The notes under the pieces: generated by a model
The model's input: the letters and a program-made list of their open reading frames with translations, nothing else
Told to the model about the DNA's origin: nothing
The model's database searches: none
Source of the DNA: Bacteroidales bacterium
GTDB taxonomy: Bacteria; Bacteroidota; Bacteroidia; Bacteroidales; FEN-979
Assembly (NCBI GenBank): GCA_023231005.1
Contig: JALNWG010000061.1
Span: 1 to 5,811 of the forward strand
Length of the DNA stretch: 5,811 bases
Direction: 5' to 3'
Shown here: positions 1-5,093 of the stretch, piece by piece
How positions within the stretch are numbered: position 1 is the first letter of the stretch
How the letters are laid out: the number at the start of each line of letters is the position of its first letter
Position numbers and translations under genes: made by a program

Positions 1-118
1 ATAAAGGCATCTGAAAATGAGCGGGTAACATTTTTAAATTCATTTAACATAGATTTTCATTGCGCCATGCAAAGCCCGTGAAAAAGGGGTATAAAGTTAT
101 TAAAAAGCATGGACGAGC

Positions 119-250
119 ATGGAGAAAGGATGGAGAAAAGATGGAGAAAGGATGGAGAAAAGATGATCCTAATAGCTTCCTAATAGCTTCCTTATTGGGA
201 GAAAGGATGGACAAAGGATGGACAAAAGATGGACAAAGGATGGAGAAAAA
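119..250. repeat. 11-bp tandem repeat array (12 phases, 33-bp internal block)
   Basis: Units of the form ATGGAGAAAGG or ATGGAGAAAAG start at 119, 130, 141 and 152. After an interruption, ATGGACAAAGG, ATGGACAAAAG, ATGGACAAAGG and ATGGAGAAAAA start at 207, 218, 229 and 240. Between them, 167-199 is itself three 11-mers: TCCTAATAGCT twice, then TCCTTATTGGG. The whole array is therefore exactly 12 x 11 bp and the phase is unbroken. GG and AG unit endings alternate almost strictly, which suggests growth by 22-bp steps, and the second half shares a G-to-C change (GAG to GAC). A frame is open across it (60-269) but would encode only low-complexity Trp/Lys/Asp-rich peptide, so I treat it as non-coding. 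The role is unknown. Confidence 0.9.
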
Positions 251-580
251 ATCAAAAAATGGTAATTGAATGTTGGCAATGAATTGAAATAGTGTGCGTT
301 GTAAAATGGCTATTTTCCCAAAAGTACTGTTTTCTGCTTCTCAAAATTTCTACAACCTAACGGTCAGTGTATTATAAAACATTGTTATGAGGAAGCTATA
401 AGAATGGTGTGGAAAATTCATCGGGAGCCAGCGACTTCAATCCCTGAATATCATTATTATAACACAAAGTGTATACATCATTTTACACTTGCGGGTGGCT
501 TATGGCCCCTTTATTTTTGTTGTCAGAAACAATTTAAACCAAATGCCATGAAATATCCATTAGAACAATGCATTCCTTGC
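251..580. other. Gene-poor stretch, no supportable gene
   Basis: No reading frame here has a recognisable domain. The frame opening at 404 continues into the recombinase remnant downstream, but its first 59 codons resemble nothing I know. The only local structure I see is a 7-bp inverted repeat, AAGTGTA at 467-473 and TACACTT at 484-490, with a 10-nt loop and no T-tract. The stretch may be decayed sequence upstream of the recombinase fragment. Confidence 0.6.
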
Positions 581-742
581 AACATTCATTTGCGGCCCAT
601 TATGCCGGAATCCAGCGCCGATCCGCGTTACATACAGGTGCCGTTGGGTCATGCCAGCCCTAAGACAACCCGCATCTAAACCCCTATCACAACGAAAACC
701 CCGGGCCAAAATAGAAGTCCCCTTGGGCATCTCAAGACATAA
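581..742 (+). pseudogene. Tyrosine recombinase (XerC/D or phage-integrase type), decayed C-terminal fragment
   Basis: The frame reads IHLR (584-595), then a shortened segment, then DPRYIQVPLGHASPKTTRI ending at 676. This fits the C-terminal catalytic region of tyrosine recombinases, where HxLRH is followed by D-RYIQ-LLGH-S--TT-IYTHV. The LGH histidine codon is at 650-652. The codon at 677-679, nine codons after it and exactly where the nucleophilic tyrosine belongs, is TAA, one base away from TAC or TAT. Reading through gives TPITTKTPGQNRSPLGHLKT and a second stop at 740-742, matching a typical Bacteroidota integrase tail (YTHITTK...SPLDNL). The stretch between HLR and the ESS segment is too short, lacking most of HSYATHLL, which implies deletions. 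No N-terminal half is visible. It is an inactive relic of an integrase from a mobile element or integron-like unit. Its GC content is visibly higher than that of the genes downstream. Confidence 0.8.
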
Positions 743-759
743 AAAAAACATAAGAAAAA

Positions 760-789
760 TTCGGAATTACCTTGATTTAATTATTTTTG
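760..789 (+). promoter_or_regulatory. Candidate Bacteroidota-type promoter for the hrgA-like gene
   Basis: TATTTTTG at 782-789 matches the Bacteroidota -7 consensus TAnnTTTG. A weak -33-like TTCG lies at 760-763, 18 bp upstream. A transcript would begin near 796, about 20 nt before the ATG at 816. The motif is short and the DNA AT-rich, so chance is possible, but its position supports the 816 start over upstream ATGs. Confidence 0.4.
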
Positions 790-815
790 TAGTAAAGAAA
801 ACAGAAGAAAACGAT

Positions 816-1787
816 ATGGCAAAAACAACATTTTGGGACGTAATAGAAAAAACGATTGAAAAAGTTGGGACACCACTTTCAGCCAAAGAGATTTGGGATA
901 AAGCCAATGAATCTGGAACAATCGGAGATTTTACAACCAACGGCAAGACTCCTTGGGCTACAATTGCAGCATATTGCTACGTAGATATTAATAATAACGT
1001 AGATGATTCAATTATAATACAGACAAGCGAAAGACCAGCTCAGTTTTTCCTTCGTAGATTAGCATCAAAAATTGATGTTGAGAAACTCCAAAAGCAGAAA
1101 GATACCGAACAGATTAAGAAGGAGACAATTAAGCCCCGGGGGTTTAACGAAAGGGATTTGCATCAAATAATGGTTTCATACGCATCTGTTAATACTCACT
1201 TTAAAGCCAACTTAAAGACTATTTATCACGAAAATTCAAATAGAACAACTAAAGGACAAAACGAGTGGTTACATCCTGATTTGGTTGGGGTTTATTTCCC
1301 ATTTAAGGATTATACAACAGAGACAAGGGAGATACAAGATTATTTAAAAATAAGTTCGATTAAGTTGTTTTCATTCGAGTTGAAAATCAACCTAAATTTC
1401 TGTAATTTAAGACAATCGTTTTTTCAAGCCGTCTCAAACTCAAGCTGGGCAAACGAAGGATACCTTGTTACATTAAACTTGGATGACGACCCAGTGTTTA
1501 GAGACGAAATTCGCAGATTAAATAATGCATTCGGGATTGGATTGATAAAATTAAACGCGGACAATGCTTACGAAAGTGAGATACTATTTCCATCAAAGAT
1601 AAATCAAGAGATAGACTGGGATACAGTAAACCGATTAGCAAATGAAAATGTTGATTTTAGTGACTTTTTGAAATTGATAACAGAAGATTGTAAATTAGGC
1701 AAAGTAAAAAGCCAATATGACAAGATTCTAAAGCCAGACGAATTGATAAAACACATTAAGGACAAAGGAATAAGCAACGTAAACTAA
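816..1787 (+). CDS. HrgA/COG2958-like protein: HARE-HTH domain plus PD-(D/E)XK nuclease-like domain
   Basis: I start this 323-aa protein at 816. The same frame is open from 651, but that part overlaps the recombinase relic and reads as Pro/Arg-rich junk. Residues about 3-82 form a HARE-HTH winged-helix domain (FWDVIEKTIEKVG, PLSAKEIWDKA, GKTPWATIAAY, then FFLRR), a fold linked to DNA binding in restriction and chromatin proteins. A charged linker (about 83-107) leads to a domain at about 111-300 that matches the COG2958 family, typified by Helicobacter pylori HrgA: ERDLH, then NEWLHPDLVGVYFPF, LFSFELK, QAVSNSSWANEGYLV and RRLNNAFGIGLIKL. E139, D155, E188-x-K190 and Q204 have the order and spacing of a PD-(D/E)XK nuclease core, so DNA cleavage is a reasonable inference, unproven for the family. 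hrgA was named for replacing a restriction gene in H. pylori. No methyltransferase is visible in this window. No Shine-Dalgarno is seen; the leader is A-rich, as is usual in Bacteroidota. Confidence 0.85.
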   Translation: MAKTTFWDVIEKTIEKVGTPLSAKEIWDKANESGTIGDFTTNGKTPWATIAAYCYVDINNNVDDSIIIQTSERPAQFFLRRLASKIDVEKLQKQKDTEQIKKETIKPRGFNERDLHQIMVSYASVNTHFKANLKTIYHENSNRTTKGQNEWLHPDLVGVYFPFKDYTTETREIQDYLKISSIKLFSFELKINLNFCNLRQSFFQAVSNSSWANEGYLVTLNLDDDPVFRDEIRRLNNAFGIGLIKLNADNAYESEILFPSKINQEIDWDTVNRLANENVDFSDFLKLITEDCKLGKVKSQYDKILKPDELIKHIKDKGISNVN

Positions 1788-2082
1788 TACGCGACATAGC
1801 CAAAAGGGTTTGTATGCGAAGTTATCATCTCATCAAGTTCTGTGTTAGCTGAAAGCGATATTCTTCGCAATTCCTTACTGGCCATATCGACACTATTATG
1901 GACAAGTTTAAGGAACGACACAACGAACACAGACAGACACAAGAAACAACGAAAATTAATTGTGATTGTTCTTGACTGTTTCGAATTAGCAAAAGCAAGA
2001 ATAAAAGTGGAGACCAGAAACCACTCAAAAAACGAGGCGACTCCGAAAAGCCAAACGAGTAGGAAAACAAAAAAGAAACAAC
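1788..2082. other. Gene-poor spacer, no supportable gene
   Basis: Frames on both strands are open here (1825-2070 minus; 1842-2165 plus), but both give unrecognisable low-complexity peptides, and the plus frame runs into the start of the next real gene. From about 1910 to 2080 the + strand is strongly enriched in A and C (ACA, AAC, CAAGAAAC patterns), unlike the genes on either side. The stretch holds the hairpin at 1815-1869 and possibly the leader of the membrane-protein operon. Confidence 0.6.
1815..1869. repeat. Imperfect inverted repeat downstream of the hrgA-like gene
   Basis: TGCGAAG (1815-1821) pairs perfectly with CTTCGCA (1863-1869). After a small internal loop (1 nt against 2 nt), TATC (1823-1826) pairs with GATA (1857-1860), leaving a 30-nt loop. 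No T-tract follows, so it is a poor intrinsic terminator. A second, weaker dyad (1785-1801 with 1806-1824) overlaps its left arm. The arrangement recalls a recombination-site fold, but canonical integron attC core motifs (RYYYAAC/GTTRRRY) are not convincingly present. Confidence 0.4.
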
Positions 2083-2301
2083 ATGAAATTAAAAAAGGCG
2101 ACTCAATTAGCAGTAATTGGAGTAATTCTACATTTAGTTCCCGAAGTTATGTATTTTCTAGCTAATTTAAACTTGTTATCATGGATGAATGCGGAAACTG
2201 GACAAGTGAATTGGTACATGAATTATTTAGGAATCTTAAATATTATTGGAACAGCAATGTTACTTCCATTTTTTATAACTCTATTTAAAAACCAGAAATA
2301 A
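2083..2301 (+). CDS. Small two-helix membrane protein, function unknown
   Basis: This 72-aa protein has a basic N-terminus (MKLKK) and two predicted transmembrane helices, at about residues 8-27 and 48-68. A short loop (about 30-46, with Trp and Asn/Gln residues) joins them, and it ends in a short Lys-containing tail. By the positive-inside rule both ends are probably cytoplasmic. I do not recognise a named family. The ATG follows an A-rich stretch with no clear Shine-Dalgarno, in keeping with the other starts here. The next gene begins 2 bp after its stop, so the two are almost certainly co-transcribed. It could be a general small inner-membrane protein or a component of a defence or stress operon; sequence alone does not decide. 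Confidence 0.7.
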   Translation: MKLKKATQLAVIGVILHLVPEVMYFLANLNLLSWMNAETGQVNWYMNYLGILNIIGTAMLLPFFITLFKNQK

Positions 2302-2303
2302 TT

Positions 2304-2621
2304 ATGGAAGAAAATAACTTAAATGACATTCTTGGGATAAAGACTTCCCATAGTCAAAGCAATAATGAAAACAATAATACCAAATATCGCTATCATGCTT
2401 TGAGAACAATAGCAGTTGTTTACATGGTATTGGCATGGATAATTGGAATTGTAGCAATAATAACAACGTTTTACTTTTTATCCGAGAATAAAATGCAAAT
2501 ATTTGCACTTGTATCAATTATTGTTGGTGGTATAGTAGCTCTTGGATTGGCAGCAATATCTGAATCTATAAAAGTATTTTTAGATATTGAATACAATACA
2601 AGAAAAACGTCAGAAAAATGA
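2304..2621 (+). CDS. Small membrane protein with Asn-rich N-terminus, function unknown
   Basis: This 105-aa protein has a polar, Asn/Gln-rich N-terminal tail (residues 4-26) and two predicted transmembrane segments (about 33-59 and 65-86). Its C-terminal cytoplasmic segment reads AISESIKVFLDIEYNTRK. The arrangement HxLRTIAVVYMVLAWIIGIVAII...AISESIKVFLDIE-NTR resembles a group of uncharacterised small membrane proteins that I associate with Bacteroidota, with the ISE-IKVFLDIE-NTR tail as the most distinctive part; no biochemical role is known to me. The ATG lies 2 bp after the preceding stop, so translation is probably coupled. A strong terminator begins 12 bp after the stop, closing the two-gene operon. 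Confidence 0.75.
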   Translation: MEENNLNDILGIKTSHSQSNNENNNTKYRYHALRTIAVVYMVLAWIIGIVAIITTFYFLSENKMQIFALVSIIVGGIVALGLAAISESIKVFLDIEYNTRKTSEK

Positions 2622-2633
2622 AAGCCATGCCCT

Positions 2634-2682
2634 AATAAATAAGGCTTCATGCCGGGTTGCACCGCACGAAGCCTTATTTATT
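2634..2682. terminator. Strong, probably bidirectional intrinsic terminator
   Basis: AATAAATAAGGCTTC (2634-2648) and GAAGCCTTATTTATT (2668-2682) form a perfect 15-bp stem. After one A-C mismatch, TGC (2650-2652) pairs with GCA (2664-2666), leaving an 11-nt loop. The outer stem is AT-rich (TTATTTATT on either transcript) and can act as the U-rich tract in both directions. It separates the membrane-protein operon from darTG. Confidence 0.85.
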
Positions 2683-2849
2683 GCACGAAATCCCCGGAGT
2701 AACCTTACAAAAGTATAGGGGATTAAATCTGGGCAAAGAAATAAAGTAGCTAAAACACGCTTTTATAAATGATGTTGAGGATGCGATGTTGGGGGACTGG
2801 CTGTTTTATTTTTTCTAATATAACTTCAAGGGCGTATTGGAAAAAATGA

Positions 2850-2857
2850 TACTTTTG
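2850..2857 (+). promoter_or_regulatory. Possible Bacteroidota -7 element directly before darT
   Basis: TACTTTTG matches TAnnTTTG and ends 4 bp before the darT ATG at 2862. If used, transcription would start at or near the ATG, giving a leaderless message, or slightly inside it, in which case translation would begin at Met7 (2880). I see no convincing -33 TTTG at the right distance, so this is weak. Confidence 0.25.
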
Positions 2858-2861
2858 AATT

Positions 2862-3485
2862 ATGCCTGATTTAAGTAAAATGTATTTGTTCAGAATGACT
2901 CACATTGAGAACATTCCACATATTCTTCAGTTTGGAATAACACATTTTCAATCACCAAACGCTAATCCTGCATTTGTACCAATCGGTGATGGTAGCATGA
3001 TTTCAACCAGAAGCAAACATGTTTTAGATAATGGAAGGCATCTCGGAGATTACATACCTTTTTACTTTGGCACTAGAACTCCAATGCTTTATGTGATTCA
3101 ATATGGCTATAATTTGGTAGCTCCAACTCCCGCTGCCAATATAGTTTATTGTGTAAGTTCTGTTCAGAAAATAATTGAACTAAACTTAGATTTTATTTTT
3201 ACTGATGGACACGCTATTGATTCATTCAGCGCTCAGTACTCACAAGCTGATGTTGCAAATATTAAAAACATAGTTGACATTAAGGCGATAAATGCTAAAT
3301 ATTGGAAAGATGAAAATGATCTTGACCTAAAAAGAAGAAAAGAAGCAGAGTTTTTGGTCTTAGGAGATATTGCCTTTGATGCTATTTTAGGTTATCTTGT
3401 TTTCAATCAAGCAGCAAAAGAACAAATGCTTGCTTTTGGCGTTGCAGAAGAAAATGTCCACATTGAACCTACTTTTTATTTTTGA
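2862..3485 (+). CDS. darT: DarT: DNA thymidine ADP-ribosyltransferase toxin
   Basis: DarT uses NAD+ to attach ADP-ribose to thymidine bases in single-stranded DNA, which blocks replication; in several bacteria DarTG systems act against phages. This 207-aa protein has the usual DarT length and motif order. RMTHIENIPHILQFGI (11-26) is the family's opening motif. STRSKHVLDNGRHLGDYIPFYF (48-69) carries the proposed NAD-binding Arg50, and TDGHA (114-118) the conserved His118 seen at the same place in characterised DarT. KRRKEAEFLV (157-166) carries the likely catalytic Glu163. All key residues look intact, so the toxin should be active and need its antitoxin. darG follows 3 bp after the stop. Met7 is an alternative start, but the residues before it fit the family. 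The gene is AT-rich, like its partner. Confidence 0.93.
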   Translation: MPDLSKMYLFRMTHIENIPHILQFGITHFQSPNANPAFVPIGDGSMISTRSKHVLDNGRHLGDYIPFYFGTRTPMLYVIQYGYNLVAPTPAANIVYCVSSVQKIIELNLDFIFTDGHAIDSFSAQYSQADVANIKNIVDIKAINAKYWKDENDLDLKRRKEAEFLVLGDIAFDAILGYLVFNQAAKEQMLAFGVAEENVHIEPTFYF

Positions 3486-3488
3486 GCC

Positions 3489-4523
3489 ATGATACGATAC
3501 AAAACAGGAAATCTTTTTGACAGTGAGGCCGAGGCTTTAGTAAACACTGTTAATACTGATGGCGTAATGGGAAAAGGTATTGCATTACAGTTTAAGAATC
3601 TGTTTCCAAATAATTTTAAAATTTATGCTAAAGCTTGTTATAACAATGAACTTAAGATTGGGAAACTATTAATAACTGAAGAAGAATCCTTACTTGCCGG
3701 AAAGAAAATTATCATCAACTTTCCCACTAAAACAAGTTGGCGCAAACCCTCTGAATATAATTACATAGAGTCTGGAGCAGCTGAATTGATAAGACAAATC
3801 AAAGAAAAAGGCATTAAATCAATTGCAATCCCTCCATTAGGTTCTGGCAATGGTGGTTTAGATTGGAATAAAGTGAAAAATATTCTTGAAAAATATTTAG
3901 CCCAAGTAGATTGTGATATTTATATCTATCAGCCAAGCTCAGCTATCCAGGAAGCATTGAAAAAAGAACGGGTTAAACTCACTCCGGCAAGAGCAATGCT
4001 TTTATCAGTGCTTTATGAATTGGTTAAAAGTGGGGAATTTGTTTCCGAATTTTCGGCTGAAAAAATTGCATATTTTCTGCAAAGATTTGGAGCTAAGGAA
4101 TCGTTCAAGTTGGAATTTCAACCCAATTTTTATGGTCCATATTCTGGAAAAGTGAAACACGTTTTATATTTTCTAAACGGCAGTTATATAATGGGTTATT
4201 GTTCAAAAGACAAAAAACCATTTGAAGAGATAGGCCTCGTTGCCAACGCTGAATCAGATGTCACGGATTTTCTTGATAAGAGTGAAAATATTGAATATAA
4301 GCGTATCGTTGAAAAAACTAAAAAATTCCTCTCTGGATTTTATTCCCCATTTGGATTAGAATTACTTTCAACAATTGACTTTATTCGGATTGAAAAAAAG
4401 GTGGATTCACAAGATTCAATATCTAACGAACTTGAAAACTGGAGTGACCGAAAGAAAACAATGTTTACTAATCCTAAATTTATTAAAATAGCAGTAGACC
4501 ATATTCGTACCCACTTCGCTTGA
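3489..4523 (+). CDS. darG: DarG: macrodomain DNA ADP-ribosyl-glycohydrolase antitoxin
   Basis: DarG neutralises DarT in two ways known from the family: its macrodomain removes ADP-ribose from DNA, and its C-terminal part binds and blocks the toxin. Residues 1-155 are the macrodomain, with YKTGNLFDSEAEALVNTVNT, then DGVMGKGIALQF (24-35, ligand-binding loop), NFPTKTSWRKPS (77-88) with the probable catalytic Lys81, and PPLGSGNGGLDW (115-126, phosphate-binding loop). Residues about 165-344 are the toxin-binding region, starting LTPARAMLLSVLYELVKSG and including EKIAYFLQRFG and a YGPYSGKVKHVLYFLNG segment (215-231). The total of 344 aa is normal for DarG. It starts 3 bp after darT, so the pair is co-transcribed and probably translationally coupled. 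No terminator is visible after the stop. Confidence 0.93.
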   Translation: MIRYKTGNLFDSEAEALVNTVNTDGVMGKGIALQFKNLFPNNFKIYAKACYNNELKIGKLLITEEESLLAGKKIIINFPTKTSWRKPSEYNYIESGAAELIRQIKEKGIKSIAIPPLGSGNGGLDWNKVKNILEKYLAQVDCDIYIYQPSSAIQEALKKERVKLTPARAMLLSVLYELVKSGEFVSEFSAEKIAYFLQRFGAKESFKLEFQPNFYGPYSGKVKHVLYFLNGSYIMGYCSKDKKPFEEIGLVANAESDVTDFLDKSENIEYKRIVEKTKKFLSGFYSPFGLELLSTIDFIRIEKKVDSQDSISNELENWSDRKKTMFTNPKFIKIAVDHIRTHFA

Positions 4524-4578
4524 TATTATTCTAAATCAGTTTAAATTATTTTACATTTAATAGGTAAGGGTCCTCATA

Positions 4579-4629
4579 ATGGAGTCAAATGGGTTTCAAT
4601 GGGGTCAAAATAAAGTCAATAGGACTCCA
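4579..4629. repeat. Degenerate 10-11 bp tandem repeat with flanking inverted GGAGTC/GACTCC
   Basis: Four related units start at 4579 (ATGGAGTCAA), 4589 (ATGGGTTTCA), 4599 (ATGGGGTCAA) and 4610 (ATAAAGTCAA). The arms TGGAGTC (4580-4586) and GACTCCA (4623-4629) are perfect inverted copies that could enclose the block as a hairpin. It lies between darG and the TonB-C gene, upstream of the latter's ribosome site, so a regulatory role is possible. The unit start ATGG and helical-turn length recall the array at 119-250. Confidence 0.6.
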
Positions 4630-4648
4630 CGCGTTGGGGCCAATAAAA

Positions 4649-4655
4649 AAAGGAA
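4649..4655 (+). promoter_or_regulatory. Ribosome binding site of the TonB-C gene
   Basis: A purine run containing AAAGGAA ends a few bases before the ATG at 4659. It is the clearest Shine-Dalgarno-like site in the window and supports this start, which also gives a complete signal peptide. Confidence 0.5.
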
Positions 4656-4658
4656 TTT

Positions 4659-5093
4659 ATGAACGAGATTTTTAGAATAATTTCAATTCTAATTTTAACA
4701 TCTGTAGCAACTTCTGTATTATGTCAAAATGACTCTTCGGACTCACATATTATTGAAATAGGCTGGACGGTTGTTGAAGAACAACCTTCTTTTCCTGGAG
4801 GTTTTGATTCACTACAGAAATATTTATTACTAAAAACCAAACTCCCAAACAATTGGAGGTTCGATTCGATTAGTGGGAAAGTGTACGTTGAATTTCTTGT
4901 AGAATCAAATGGGAGTATTTCTAAATCGAAGATTCTTAGAGGTCTAAATCCAATTCTTGACTCAATTGCAATTTGCGCAATTAGAACAATGCCGAAATGG
5001 GATCCAGCAAAACAAAGAGGTAAACCTATTGACTGTAAGTTTTTATTGCCAATCAAATTCGGAGTCCAAAGTAATATTAAAAGAAAAAAATGA
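4659..5093 (+). CDS. Secreted single-domain TonB C-terminal protein
   Basis: Residues 1-22 form a signal peptide: short N-terminus, hydrophobic FRIISILILTSVATSVL, then C-Q, with cleavage likely just before the Gln as is common in Bacteroidota. It is not a good lipobox, because Leu precedes the Cys. Residues about 37-136 are a TonB C-terminal domain of the Bacteroidota type: VVEEQPSFPGGFDSLQKYL, GKVYVEFLVESNGSISKSKILRG, LDSIAICAIRTMPKWDPAKQRGKPIDCKFLLPIKF. The domain normally contacts TonB-dependent outer-membrane receptors, but this 144-aa protein lacks the transmembrane anchor and Pro-rich periplasmic spanner of a true energy transducer. It is probably a periplasmic or surface protein of unknown partner. 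It stands alone, 135 bp after darG, and seems functionally unrelated to it. Confidence 0.85.
   Translation: MNEIFRIISILILTSVATSVLCQNDSSDSHIIEIGWTVVEEQPSFPGGFDSLQKYLLLKTKLPNNWRFDSISGKVYVEFLVESNGSISKSKILRGLNPILDSIAICAIRTMPKWDPAKQRGKPIDCKFLLPIKFGVQSNIKRKK

Noticed and set aside
119..250. CRISPR array
   Set aside because: The units are 11 bp and directly abutting; there are no 25-40 bp repeats with unique spacers and no cas genes.
60..269. Open frame of 69 codons across the repeat array
   Set aside because: Its product is only the translation of the 11-bp repeat (Trp-Arg-Lys-Asp-Gly patterns), with no domain or ribosome site. The open frame follows from the repeat lacking stops.
467..490. 7-bp inverted repeat as a terminator or operator
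   Set aside because: The stem is short and AT-rich, has no T-tract, and no gene ends beside it; chance is likely in DNA of this composition.
560..751. Minus-strand frame of 63 codons
   Set aside because: It is antisense to the recombinase relic and has no recognisable features.
651..815. N-terminal extension of the hrgA-like gene to the ATG at 651
   Set aside because: The 651 ATG lies inside the LGH motif of the recombinase relic in another frame. The 55 extra residues are low quality, and the HARE-HTH domain begins right after Met at 816, which has its own promoter-like element.
1825..2165. Open frames on both strands between the hrgA-like gene and the membrane-protein operon
   Set aside because: Both give biased, unrecognisable peptides; the plus frame overlaps the start of a better-supported gene and the minus frame is its shadow.
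2692..2736. TCCCC ... GGGGA inverted repeat upstream of darT as an operator
   Set aside because: It has only 5-bp arms around a loop of more than 20 nt, too weak and too far from the start to support a regulatory call.
4724..5056. Minus-strand frame of 110 codons
   Set aside because: It is antisense to the well-supported TonB C-terminal-domain gene and shows no motif.
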